Notes: a model not told the origin generated them from the sequence alone. A DNA stretch of 8,015 nt from CAZIOI01 sp964540855 (GCA_964540855.1 CAZIOI010000024.1:1-8015), one strand, 5' to 3'. Positions 1 through 6,005 are shown, numbered from the stretch's first letter. Made by a program: numbers and translations.

Positions 1-237
1 AAAGCGTAGTCAGAATAGATATAATATCGGTTGATTTATCCTCCGACCCGCCGCAAATAAAGCACTTTGAAAATGCGGTAGAAGAAAAATAGACAACCGA
101 CAAGAAAGCAACAACCAAACAAATTTCAAAGTTAAAAAAATAGTTGAAATTTGCTCTTTGAGATTTGCTTGGAGCTTGTTTCTTGTTTTTTGACTATTTG
201 TATATATGGTTTTTCGTTTTACGTTTTTAATCAAATT
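1..237. other. AT-rich spacer upstream of gltX
   Basis: I see no supportable gene here; open frames in this stretch are short and resemble no family I know. A TATAAT lies at 20-25, but its -35 partner would fall outside the window. The stretch GACAAGAAAGCAACAACC near 99-116 resembles CAACAAGAAAGCAACCACC near 5439-5457. The stretch at 209-226 is an inverted, degenerate copy of the ACGTAAAAC repeat found downstream of ddl. No G-rich ribosome binding site precedes the gltX ATG. TTTAAT at 226-231 is one mismatch from TATAAT and placed for a leaderless start, but no -35 box supports it. Confidence 0.4.
120..153. repeat. AT-rich 10-bp inverted repeat
   Basis: CAAATTTCAA at 120-129 and TTGAAATTTG at 144-153 are exact reverse complements separated by 14 bases. 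This could be a weak hairpin or an operator-like dyad upstream of gltX. It has no U-tract that would make it a convincing terminator on either strand, so its role is unknown. Confidence 0.4.
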
Positions 238-1665
238 ATGGTTATTACCCGCTTTGCACCATCACCGACAGGAGATCCGCACATAGGCAATATTAGAACT
301 GCCCTTTTTAACTATCTGTTTGCCCGCCACGAAGGCGGCAATTTTTATCTCAGAATTGAAGATACCGACCAGAGCCGTCACAACAGCGAATCCGTGCATG
401 TCATCAAAGAAGCTCTAAACTGGATTGGCATCGCTCCTGACAATATCGACAATCCGGTGGTCCAATCGGAAAGACTCGAGATATACAAAAAAGCCGCGCT
501 ACAGCTGGTTGATGAGGGCAAGGCCTATGTCTGTAATTGTTCAAAAGAGCGGCTCAACGAAGTACGTAGCACGCAGACCGCAAACAAACAAATCCCGCGA
601 TATGATGGTCATTGTCGAGATCTGAATCTGCCATTAGAAGAAGGATGTGTTGTCAGGATGAAAATTCCTCGAGACGAAAAAATTGTTTTCGAGGATTTAA
701 TCAGGGGAAAAATCGAAATTAACTCCAGCGTTCTCGACGATCAAGTTTTGCTGAAATCAGACGGCTTTCCGACCTACCACCTCGCCCACGTCATAGACGA
801 CCACGAGATGCAAACTTCGCACGTTTTTAGAGGCGAGGAATGGCTAAGCTCCGCACCAAAACACATAGTACTATTTGGAATGTTCGGCTTTGTTCCGCCG
901 ATTTACGCTCATTTGCCCGTTATTCTTTCACCAACCAAAGGCAAACTGTCCAAGCGCGATGGCGCTACAACAATTCTCGCCTATAAACAGATGGGCTATT
1001 TGCCGGAAGCGATCATTAACTTTATGGCACTTTTGGGATGGAACTCCAAGACAAATGACGAAATTTTCTCCCTACAACAATTAGTCGAGAAATTCACATG
1101 CGAAAATATTAACAAGTCTCCTGCGGTTTTTGACATAAATAAGCTAAACAATGTAAACCGACACTATCTTGTCGAACTTTTATCAACCGACAAACCAAGA
1201 CTCTTGTCTCTACTGGATGAGAAATCCGGGGAATATCTTAAATCTGTTGATCGGCCGTTGGATGATAATGAATCGCTAAAAAATGTTCTTTTGAATTTGA
1301 TAATCCCGCGCATCAACAAGCTGGATGAGTTTTACGATCACCTGAAGGTTTTTATCGAAAAACCCAATATATCCAAAGAACTTTTGATATTCAGGAAATC
1401 ATCAGAATCAAACACTAGACTTGCCCTTGTGGAATTTATAAAAAAGGCAGAGGGTATAGACGATGACAAATGGTTGTGGAACAAAATTGAGGAAACTTTG
1501 ACGATGGTAGTAACCGAGAATAATCTTTCAAACGGCGACGTGTTCTGGCCGGTGCGATATACCCTGTCGGGCGAAGAAAAATCTGCGCCACCGCAGGAAT
1601 TGGCAACTATTTTAGGTAAAAAAGAATCTCTGGATCGCATCAAAAAAGCCATTGAGTTATTATGA
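238..1665 (+). CDS. gltX: Glutamyl-tRNA synthetase (GluRS)
   Basis: This class I aminoacyl-tRNA synthetase charges tRNA-Glu with glutamate in the cytoplasm. The 475-residue product has the usual family length. The N-terminal Rossmann fold opens with RFAPSPTGDPHIGN (residues 5-18), which contains the HIGH-type signature. The KMSKS-type loop is KLSKR at 236-240. A zinc knuckle is preserved as C99-x-C101 plus Y122-x3-C126, matching the Cys-x-Cys/Tyr-x3-Cys layout of E. coli GluRS. Residues from about 330 to 475 form the helical anticodon-binding region and end in a normal family C-terminus. The start at 238 is chosen because GluRS proteins begin a few residues before RFAPSPTG; the frame stays open upstream to a TTG at 151, but those 29 codons do not resemble the family. 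There is no Shine-Dalgarno sequence. The stop overlaps the next gene by ATGA, implying translational coupling. With tRNA-Gln nearby, a non-discriminating enzyme feeding GatCAB is plausible but not shown. Confidence 0.97.
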   Translation: MVITRFAPSPTGDPHIGNIRTALFNYLFARHEGGNFYLRIEDTDQSRHNSESVHVIKEALNWIGIAPDNIDNPVVQSERLEIYKKAALQLVDEGKAYVCNCSKERLNEVRSTQTANKQIPRYDGHCRDLNLPLEEGCVVRMKIPRDEKIVFEDLIRGKIEINSSVLDDQVLLKSDGFPTYHLAHVIDDHEMQTSHVFRGEEWLSSAPKHIVLFGMFGFVPPIYAHLPVILSPTKGKLSKRDGATTILAYKQMGYLPEAIINFMALLGWNSKTNDEIFSLQQLVEKFTCENINKSPAVFDINKLNNVNRHYLVELLSTDKPRLLSLLDEKSGEYLKSVDRPLDDNESLKNVLLNLIIPRINKLDEFYDHLKVFIEKPNISKELLIFRKSSESNTRLALVEFIKKAEGIDDDKWLWNKIEETLTMVVTENNLSNGDVFWPVRYTLSGEEKSAPPQELATILGKKESLDRIKKAIELL

Positions 1666-2798
1666 CAAAAATCGTTCAAATATCCGGAGATTCGTCCTCG
1701 ACCGGTGCTCCTTCGCACGTTTTTAGACTATCGAGAGGTCTAAAAGAAAACGGATTTGAAATTGTACTAATTGCCCCCAAAGGACCCTTGCTCAAAAGGG
1801 CACGTAGTGAAAATATCAAAACCTATGAGGTTAGAATGCGGGGGGTTTTTGACCGCGATGCGGATCACAAGATTCGCGAAATTATCCGCACTGAATCCCC
1901 CGATATAGTTCACTGCCACGGCACGCGCGGTGGATGGCTTGGTCGGTTGGCTGCCAGGAAAGTAGAGGGGGTAAAAATTGTTTACACCGAGCACCTGTGG
2001 ACAGAATATTTTCATCTACCAAACTATGCCGTGGAGAGCTTTCAGCTCAACGGTCTCAAGTTTATGGAGCGCTGGACAGATAAAACAATTGCTGTTTCAA
2101 AATCAGTTAGTGATTTTCTAATCTCAAAGGGGTTTGATAAAAATAAAATCGCAATTATCCCCAACGGAATCGATCCACAATTTTTAGATCATCAAATCAT
2201 CGATAAACCGGAGGGAGCACCGCTCATTATCGGTTCTGTTGGGTCATTAAACCCCATTAAAAATTATCGCAATGCAATTTTAGCCATATCCAAACTCAAA
2301 AAAAAATATCCGGAGGAAAATTTTCATTACCAAGTTATCGGCGAGGGCCCTCTCCTTCAAGGATTAAAAAATCTGGCTAAGGTGCGCAAAGTTGATAAGC
2401 GCACCCATTTTACGGGTCGAGTTGAATCGGTCACAGAAAGGTTGCAGCATTTTTCAATATTTCTCAACGTCTCTCTTTCAGAGTCGTCAGGGCTGGCTGT
2501 CGGTGAAGCGATGGCAATGGGTCTTCCCATAGTCGCTTCTGACATTAAGCCGCTTAAGTGGCTGGTTAGCAAAGACTGCGGTCTATTTGTGAACCCCAGG
2601 AACTCGGATCAAATAGCTCAGGCGGTGGAGAAGCTCTTGTTTGATAAAAAGTTGCGCAAACAAATGGGAGATTGCGCGAGAGTCAGAATCGCTAATAAAT
2701 TTTCCGAACAAGCTATGATCAAAAATACTATCGATCTGTATCGAGATATACTCAAAACCAAGAAGCATCCGACCGGACAATTGATTAAATCGGTCTAA
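1662..2798 (+). CDS. GT4-type (GT-B fold) glycosyltransferase
   Basis: This is probably a retaining glycosyltransferase that moves a sugar from a nucleotide-sugar donor to a glycan or lipid acceptor at the cytoplasmic membrane face. The 378-residue protein has two Rossmann-like halves. The N-terminal half (about 1-165) holds the acceptor-side motifs PDIVHCHG (80-87) and YTEHLW (108-113). The C-terminal half starts near IIPNGID (165-171) and contains GSVGSLNPIKN (191-201), the IGEGP turn (226-230) and the EX7E signature as E274 and E282 in SESSGLAVGEAMAMGLPIVAS. Length and motif order fit GT4 (Glycos_transf_1). There is no signal peptide or membrane helix. Its ATG overlaps the gltX stop (ATGA) and has no strong ribosome binding site, so it is probably read through translational coupling. 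The acceptor cannot be named from sequence; no other glycan-assembly gene lies beside it. The family call is firm and the substrate unknown. Confidence 0.92.
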   Translation: MTKIVQISGDSSSTGAPSHVFRLSRGLKENGFEIVLIAPKGPLLKRARSENIKTYEVRMRGVFDRDADHKIREIIRTESPDIVHCHGTRGGWLGRLAARKVEGVKIVYTEHLWTEYFHLPNYAVESFQLNGLKFMERWTDKTIAVSKSVSDFLISKGFDKNKIAIIPNGIDPQFLDHQIIDKPEGAPLIIGSVGSLNPIKNYRNAILAISKLKKKYPEENFHYQVIGEGPLLQGLKNLAKVRKVDKRTHFTGRVESVTERLQHFSIFLNVSLSESSGLAVGEAMAMGLPIVASDIKPLKWLVSKDCGLFVNPRNSDQIAQAVEKLLFDKKLRKQMGDCARVRIANKFSEQAMIKNTIDLYRDILKTKKHPTGQLIKSV

Positions 2799-2821
2799 AA
2801 TGCTAACGTTTTATGAGCAAT

Positions 2822-2895
2822 TGCCAGGTCGTCTAGTGGCAGGACGGCGGGTTCTGGCCCCGCTAACGTAGGTTCGAATCCTACCCTGGCAACCA
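2822..2895 (+). tRNA. tRNA-Gln (anticodon CTG)
   Basis: The full cloverleaf can be drawn. The acceptor stem is TGCCAGG/CCTGGCA with discriminator A and an encoded CCA. The D arm is GTCT/GGAC with GG in the loop. The anticodon stem is GCGGG/CCCGC around loop TTCTGGC, giving anticodon CTG (reads CAG, Gln). The T arm is GTAGG/CCTAC with the canonical loop TTCGAAT. The gene sits 23 bp after the glycosyltransferase stop and 22 bp before the next coding region, so it is probably transcribed with its neighbours. The acceptor, D and anticodon bases fit a bacterial tRNA-Gln; a TTG-decoding partner is not in this window. Confidence 0.96.
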
Positions 2896-2917
2896 TTTTA
2901 TTTTAATCGGAGGGAAA

Positions 2918-3295
2918 ATGGATATATCGAGTATTCAGAAGAGGATCAAAATGATTGAGGATTTGGAGGGTGAAAATCGCACATTAAAAGATATGATCGA
3001 TTCGCAGCTCGAAGCAGATGGAGTCTATCAAGAGGCAGCAAAAGAAGCGAAACAAAAAGGATTGGAAAAGAAATCTGCTCGAGATCGAGTTTTATCCGAT
3101 CCCGGCAACCAAAAAACCATATCCGATATGAAAGCCAATCAAGAAGAAATTGCCACACTCAAAGAAATTCTTTCGACCGAACTGGTGGATTTTTACAATA
3201 AGAGTAAGCAAGACGAAATCGATGACGGATCAGGCGTAGCCAGAAAATTCAAATTTTCCGTTAAACTGATGCCTAAAAGAGATTTTCAAGCTTAG
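2918..3295 (+). CDS. Small coiled-coil protein of unknown function
   Basis: I do not recognise this 125-residue protein. It is strongly charged, rich in Lys, Glu and Asp, and has no Cys or Trp. Residues 5-35 and about 66-95 show heptad-like spacing of hydrophobic residues (for example IQKRIKMIEDLEGE near 6-19 and NQEEIATLKEIL near 74-85), suggesting two helices that could pair as a coiled coil. The middle (about 36-65) is a hydrophilic, Ala- and Lys-rich stretch, and the C-terminus (RKFKFSVKLMPKR, about 109-121) looks like a short beta strand. There is no signal peptide or transmembrane segment. The start is well supported by GGAGGG three bases before the ATG. The stop TAG directly abuts the ATG of the cupredoxin-like lipoprotein, so the two are very likely co-expressed and possibly functionally linked, but no function can be assigned. 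Confidence 0.82.
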   Translation: MDISSIQKRIKMIEDLEGENRTLKDMIDSQLEADGVYQEAAKEAKQKGLEKKSARDRVLSDPGNQKTISDMKANQEEIATLKEILSTELVDFYNKSKQDEIDDGSGVARKFKFSVKLMPKRDFQA

Positions 3296-3694
3296 ATGAC
3301 AAAACAGATTAGAGTTTTTGCATTTTGTGCGCTAGTAGGTGTCTTGTTGAGCGGGTGTTCCGGCGTTAAGATGAAATCAATGAGAGAAGATGAGGCAGGT
3401 TTGACGGTTGAGGAGGTGGCGGTCGCCGCTGATACAATCACGATTGCAGACGGCAAATTCAGCCCGGAAATTATATCGGTAAATATTTCGACAAAAATCA
3501 CATTTGTAAACAAAGACAGCAAACCTCATCAGATCGCCAGCGACCCGCACCCGACGCATACCGATTTGCCGGCGCTCAATTCCACAATACTCTATAAAGG
3601 CGAATCATTCAGCCTTGTAGCCGACACTGCCGGCGAGTATAAAATGCACCTTGAGGATAATCCATCGGTTGGTGGTAAAATAATCGTAAATTAA
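3296..3694 (+). CDS. Cupredoxin-like lipoprotein with altered copper site
   Basis: The 132-residue product begins with a short lipoprotein signal: basic MTKQIR, a hydrophobic core, then lipobox LSGC with C21 as the predicted lipidated cysteine. The mature protein should therefore be anchored on the outer face of the cytoplasmic membrane. After a linker, residues about 47-132 form a plastocyanin/azurin-type cupredoxin beta sandwich, recognisable from FSPEIISVNISTKITFVNKDSKPHQI (written here as FSPEIISVNI followed by STKITFVNKD and SKPHQI) and the final GGKIIVN strand. The first copper-ligand His is present at PHQ, followed by a His-rich loop DPHPTHTDLP. In the C-terminal loop, where a type 1 site would have Cys-x2-His-x2-Met, the sequence is YKMHLEDNPSV, with no Cys and no Met at the ligand positions. 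I recall related proteins with YHDHLNP at this spot, so loss of the Cys seems typical of the subgroup. Metal binding is uncertain. The start abuts the preceding stop and has only a weak AAAAGAGA ribosome site. Confidence 0.85.
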   Translation: MTKQIRVFAFCALVGVLLSGCSGVKMKSMREDEAGLTVEEVAVAADTITIADGKFSPEIISVNISTKITFVNKDSKPHQIASDPHPTHTDLPALNSTILYKGESFSLVADTAGEYKMHLEDNPSVGGKIIVN

Positions 3695-3758
3695 TCCCCT
3701 GTTGTCATCGCCATAATCCAGCTTTGGCAAAATAATAATAATTAATAAACGGAGGAAA

Positions 3759-4253
3759 ATGAAAATAAATCATTTCCAGAGGGTCGGAGTTTTTGTCGAT
3801 GTACAAAATATGTATTATTCAGCAAAAAATCTGTATTCCAAAAAAGTAAATTTTGAGCAAATTATGGCGCTTGGCGTCAACGAACGTCAGTTGATTAGAG
3901 CCATCGCGTATGTCATAAAAGCAGACATAGAGCCGGAAAGTAATTTTTTTGAAGCACTAATAAAACAGGGTTGGGAAATAAAAGCTAAAGATTTACAGGT
4001 GTTTTTTGGCGGAGCCAAAAAGGGAGATTGGGACGTGGGAATCGCTATGGATATTATGAGAACCGCTTCTAAATTAGACGTAATTGTTTTAGTGTCAGGC
4101 GACGGTGATTTCAAAGATTTGGTAGAACACGTTAAATCGCTCGGCTGTCGCGCAGAGATAATTGCTTTTAGAAAAACGGCTTCAAGTAAATTGATTGACG
4201 AAGCAGATCGTTTCGTGGATTTAGACACCATGAAAGACAAGGTTTTGATATGA
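3759..4253 (+). CDS. NYN domain protein (LabA/DUF88 family)
   Basis: This is a single NYN (PIN-like) domain of 164 residues, the length of a stand-alone family member. The acidic metal-binding residues are all visible: D14 and N17 in VFVDVQNMYY (11-20), D92 and D98 in KGDWDVGIAMD (88-98), and D115 and D117 in VSGDGDF (112-118). NYN domains share the PIN nuclease fold and are predicted metal-dependent ribonucleases acting on cytoplasmic RNA; several members are regulators without a proven substrate. There is no signal peptide or extra domain. GGAGG lies three bases before the ATG, the same ribosome-site layout as the coiled-coil gene upstream. The TGA stop overlaps the ddl start (ATGA), so translation of ddl is probably coupled. 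A role in RNA decay is the default inference, with the target unknown. Confidence 0.93.
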   Translation: MKINHFQRVGVFVDVQNMYYSAKNLYSKKVNFEQIMALGVNERQLIRAIAYVIKADIEPESNFFEALIKQGWEIKAKDLQVFFGGAKKGDWDVGIAMDIMRTASKLDVIVLVSGDGDFKDLVEHVKSLGCRAEIIAFRKTASSKLIDEADRFVDLDTMKDKVLI

Positions 4254-5248
4254 AGTTGGAAATAGATCCAAAAAAACCCAGAATTTTGGTTGCCTTGGGA
4301 GGTCGTTCAACCGAACGGGAAGTTTCTATCGGTTCGGGCAAGAACGTAGCAATGGCCTTGGAATCATTGGGTTACCAGATAGGTATTCTCGACACCGGAA
4401 CAGGCAAACTTTTGCAGCTACCGGAATTGGAATCAATCCAAAAAGATCCAAAAAAACTTCCGCCAGTCGTCAATCTTCCGTTAGTCGATATTGCCAGACA
4501 TTTTTCGCTGGTGTTCATTTGCCTGCACGGTAAATTCGGTGAGGACGGAGCCTTCCAGGGACTTTTGGAGGAAATTTCTATGCCGTACATTGGTTCCGGA
4601 TTGTCCTCCAGCGCCATTGCTATGAACAAACGTCTAGCTAAGATGGTGTTTAATGCTAACTCGATAAATTCACCTGAATTTAAGACTATTCGTTCTGTCG
4701 ACGATGGCAACAGTCTTGATTTTCCAGTCGTTGTCAAACCTAATAACCAAGGTTCCTCTGTAGCAGTGGCGGTTTGCGAGAACCAAGCTGACTTCGCCCT
4801 CGCCGCTAAAAACGTCATTGGACAATTCGGCGAAGCATTAGTCGAAAAATATATTGCCGGTCGCGAATTTACCGTTGCAATTTTGGAGCGTGACGGAAAA
4901 CCGGAAGCACTTCCTGTAATTGAGATTGTACCTAAAACAAGGTTTTTTGATTTTCGAGCAAAATACGACGGTACAACCGACGAGATTGTGCCGGCAAAAA
5001 TTTCCGAGGAATTAACCGCAAAGATTAAAGAGATTGCTCTCAAGGCATTTGAAACCCTCGGATGCAGACATTTGTCGAGAGTCGATATGATAGTAGATCA
5101 AAATGAGAATATTTTTGTGCTCGAGGTAAACACAATTCCGGGCATGACCACCGAAAGTCTTTTCCCTAAAGCTGCAAAGGCCGCCGGGTTGAGCTTTGAA
5201 CAGCTCATAGAACATTTGGTTAAAATAGCAAGCAAGAATAACGTATAA
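4250..5248 (+). CDS. ddl: D-alanine--D-alanine ligase
   Basis: This cytoplasmic ATP-grasp enzyme joins two D-alanines for the peptidoglycan pentapeptide. The 332-residue protein has the normal family length and domain order. The N-terminal domain has GGRSTEREVS (17-26) with the substrate-binding Glu23, and HGKFGEDG (93-100). The central ATP-grasp domain has KPNNQGSS (163-170), EKYIAGREFTV (199-209) and the omega-loop motif AKYDGTTDEIVPA (237-249). The C-terminal lobe carries the Mg-binding LEVNTIPGMT (291-300). Y239 sits where D-Ala-D-Ala ligases have Tyr and D-Ala-D-Lac ligases have Phe, which favours a D-Ala product. The ATG overlaps the NYN gene stop. The last codons and the TAA lie inside a copy of the ACGTATAAC repeat, so the final residues NNV are supplied by repeat DNA. 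Ligase function is secure. Confidence 0.97.
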   Translation: MKLEIDPKKPRILVALGGRSTEREVSIGSGKNVAMALESLGYQIGILDTGTGKLLQLPELESIQKDPKKLPPVVNLPLVDIARHFSLVFICLHGKFGEDGAFQGLLEEISMPYIGSGLSSSAIAMNKRLAKMVFNANSINSPEFKTIRSVDDGNSLDFPVVVKPNNQGSSVAVAVCENQADFALAAKNVIGQFGEALVEKYIAGREFTVAILERDGKPEALPVIEIVPKTRFFDFRAKYDGTTDEIVPAKISEELTAKIKEIALKAFETLGCRHLSRVDMIVDQNENIFVLEVNTIPGMTTESLFPKAAKAAGLSFEQLIEHLVKIASKNNV

Positions 5249-5312
5249 CGAAAAAGGCAAAACGTATAACCACAACAGATTAACGTATAATCCAAAACGT
5301 ATAACGTAAAAC
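5239..5312 (+). repeat. Cluster of ACGTATAAC repeats
   Basis: Four or five copies of ACGTATAAC or close variants occur in tandem-like spacing: near 5242, 5264, 5284 and 5298, with the last continuing as ACGTATAACGTAAAAC. The first copy contains the ddl stop codon. An AT-rich run made of TTCTAA and TTTTAAA words (5313-5370) follows. Further copies lie at 5569-5597 and 6627-6657, and inverted copies near 5691-5697 and 209-226. The unit is not a clean tandem array and no protein frame is preserved through it. Confidence 0.7.
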
Positions 5313-5373
5313 TATAATTTTTAAATTCTAAGTTCTAAATTTTAAAATAATTTTTAATTTTAAATTAAGATTT

Positions 5374-5405
5374 GTCATTGCGAGCCCGAAGGGCGCGGCA
5401 ATCTT
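5374..5405. repeat. REP-like nested palindrome
   Basis: ATTGC at 5377-5381 pairs with GCAAT at 5398-5402, and inside it GCCC (5384-5387) pairs with GGGC (5391-5394) around GAA. The consensus TCATTGCGAGC...GCGGCAATCT matches, from memory, a dispersed REP-like element seen in many unrelated bacterial genomes. It could fold as a hairpin when transcribed but lacks a U-tract. Confidence 0.6.
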
Positions 5406-5457
5406 ATCCAAGCTTCGCTTTAGTTAAACAAGAAACAACCAACAAGAAAGCAACCAC

Positions 5458-5501
5458 CCTGCCCGAAGTTGCACTTCGTTGCAGACGGGCGAAGCTCGCC
5501 C
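5458..5501. repeat. GC-rich palindromic element, copy 1
   Basis: The 33 bases at 5458-5490 reappear at 6141-6173 with one mismatch (TTCG against ATCG in the middle). GCCCG and CGGGC form the outer arms around a core with GTTGCA and TGCAGAC. It runs directly into a second perfect hairpin, GGGCGA (5487-5492) and TCGCCC (5496-5501) around AGC. The GC content is far above the flanking spacer. A near-identical second copy inside the disrupted tRNA-Glu marks this as a dispersed element. Confidence 0.65.
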
Positions 5502-5543
5502 CTATCCTTAACAATCCAACCCCGGCACGCTTCGTACCATGGT

Positions 5544-5616
5544 GTCACTTCGTGACGATAATCGTTAATGTATAGCGTAAAACGTATAGCGTATAACTGT
5601 TGTGTCGCTACGCGAC
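5544..5616. repeat. Pair of covarying short hairpins
   Basis: GTCAC-TTC-GTGAC at 5544-5556 and GTCGC-TAC-GCGAC at 5604-5616 each form a perfect 5-bp stem with a 3-base loop. Both sit in the same context (GTG before, GATA after). They differ by a compensated A-T to G-C change in the stem and one loop base, as expected for two members of one hairpin family. The second is identical over 13 bases to a hairpin inside the 61-codon gene (6428-6440). ACGTATAGC/ACGTATAAC-type repeats lie between them (5569-5597). Confidence 0.65.
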
Positions 5617-5647
5617 GATATTTGTTTTAAACTTAGTGTCCTAGTAC

Positions 5648-5697
5648 TTACAATTCTTACTTAGTAATTATTAATTTTGAATTGTGGTTATACGTTA
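5648..5697 (-). repeat. 50-bp inverted repeat, left copy
   Basis: Read on the minus strand from 5697 to 5648, this matches 6648-6697 on the plus strand at 47 of 50 positions by my alignment. It begins TAACGTAWAACCACAATTC and ends AATTGTAA. The two copies are inverted and exactly 1000 bp apart. Each begins with the ACGTAAAAC/ACGTATAAC repeat word. The direction resembles terminal inverted repeats, but no target duplication is visible outside them. Confidence 0.75.
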
Positions 5698-5703
5698 AAC
5701 AGT

Positions 5704-5754
5704 GGAACGCCAAGCTATACCTTGGTCGAGTAAAATTAATTGGTGACCCCTAGG
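5704..5754. repeat. 51-bp direct repeat, copy 1 (with tRNA-Glu 3' end)
   Basis: This is identical base for base to 5874-5924. It includes the right half of a hairpin (arm CGCCAAGC), a 3' flank, and at 5741-5754 the last 14 bases of tRNA-Glu on the minus strand (T-stem end, acceptor AGGGGTC, discriminator A and CCA). Only this 3' tail of a tRNA is present here, so it is a duplicated fragment and not a gene. The 23-nt hairpin at 5756-5778 stands where the T loop would be. Confidence 0.85.
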
Positions 5755-5755
5755 C

Positions 5756-5778
5756 GCTTTTTGGGTGGAACAAAAAGC
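5756..5778. repeat. 23-nt hairpin A
   Basis: Arms GCTTTTTG (5756-5763) and CAAAAAGC (5771-5778) flank the 7-base loop GGTGGAA. It is the first of three hairpins of identical 8+7+8 design within 130 bases (see 5819-5841 and 5863-5885). On the minus strand it directly precedes a tRNA-Glu 3' fragment. Confidence 0.8.
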
Positions 5779-5818
5779 TACCCCCATTTTTTTAAATTCA
5801 ATTGGTGACCTCACGGGG

Positions 5819-5841
5819 GCTTTTTGAGCGGAGCAAAAAGC
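5819..5841. repeat. 23-nt hairpin B, in the T loop of the interrupted tRNA
   Basis: Arms GCTTTTTG (5819-5826) and CAAAAAGC (5834-5841) flank loop AGCGGAG. The outer bases CCCCG/CGGGG (5814-5818 and 5845-5849) are the T stem of the interrupted tRNA-Glu, so the hairpin stands exactly in the T-loop position, leaving only TTA of the loop. Arms are identical to hairpin A while the loop differs at three positions. Confidence 0.8.
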
Positions 5842-5862
5842 TAACCCCGGTTGCCAGGATGC

Positions 5863-5885
5863 GCTTGGCGGGCGGAACGCCAAGC
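5863..5885. repeat. 23-nt hairpin C, at the anticodon-loop break
   Basis: Arms GCTTGGCG (5863-5870) and CGCCAAGC (5878-5885) flank loop GGCGGAA. The design and loop match hairpins A and B but both arms carry the same set of changes, so pairing is kept. One base separates it from CAT-CCTGG of the interrupted tRNA, placing it in the anticodon loop. Its right half is part of the 51-bp direct repeat, and a half-hairpin lacking the left arm is left at 5704-5715. Confidence 0.8.
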
Positions 5886-5924
5886 TATACCTTGGTCGAG
5901 TAAAATTAATTGGTGACCCCTAGG
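5874..5924. repeat. 51-bp direct repeat, copy 2 (3' end of intact tRNA-Glu)
   Basis: This is a perfect match to 5704-5754, offset by 170 bases. Bases 5911-5924 are the 3' end of the functional-looking tRNA-Glu, and 5886-5910 are its 3' flank. Copy 1 is therefore most simply a duplication of this tRNA end with its flank. Confidence 0.85.
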
Positions 5925-6005
5925 AGAGTCGGACTCCTGTTGCCAGGATGAGAACCTGACGTCCTAACCACTAGACGAAGGGGCCAACAATTAACTTTAC
6001 TCGAC
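5895..6005. repeat. Inverted repeat flanking tRNA-Glu (extended acceptor stem)
   Basis: GTCGAGTAAAATTAAT (5895-5910) and ATTAACTTTACTCGAC (5990-6005) are reverse complements except for one base, which becomes a G-U pair in the minus-strand transcript. They lie outside both ends of the tRNA, so the precursor would carry a helix of about 16 bp extending the acceptor stem. The interrupted tRNA has the same arrangement: 5791-5802 pairs with 6195-6206 over 12 bp, again with one G-U. Confidence 0.7.
5911..5985 (-). tRNA. tRNA-Glu (anticodon CTC)
   Basis: The 75-nt gene folds completely. The acceptor is GGCCCCT/AGGGGTC with a G2-T71 wobble, discriminator A and encoded CCA. The D arm is GTCT/GGAC with GG in the loop. 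The anticodon stem is TCAGG/CCTGG around TTCTCAT, giving anticodon CTC (reads GAG). The T arm is AGGAG/CTCCT with loop TCCGACT. The T loop has C at position 55, where nearly all elongator tRNAs have U (pseudouridine). This is unusual, although the rest of the loop is normal. The gene lies inside the anticodon-loop gap of another tRNA-Glu-like gene and is flanked by a 16-bp inverted repeat. It is probably transcribed from the extended -10 promoter at 6248-6256. Gene identity is secure; whether it is efficiently processed is open. Confidence 0.93.

Noticed and set aside
2773..2821. Separate promoter for tRNA-Gln
   Set aside because: TTGATT and TAACGT have tolerable spacing but the -10 match is poor, so co-transcription with the upstream gene is simpler.
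4372..5043. 223-codon minus-strand open frame
   Set aside because: It lies wholly antisense to ddl, whose motifs are complete. No start signal and no family resemblance.
5239..5320. CRISPR array from the ACGTATAAC repeats
   Set aside because: Repeat units are only about 9-16 bases, unevenly spaced and degenerate, with no constant-length spacers and no cas genes.
5372..5575. Plus-strand open frame of 67 codons
   Set aside because: It is composed of the REP-like element and GC-rich palindromes, with no ribosome site and no recognisable protein features.
5695..5883. 62-codon minus-strand open frame
   Set aside because: It is built from hairpins A, B and C and tRNA fragments; the repeated peptide pattern comes from the repeated DNA.
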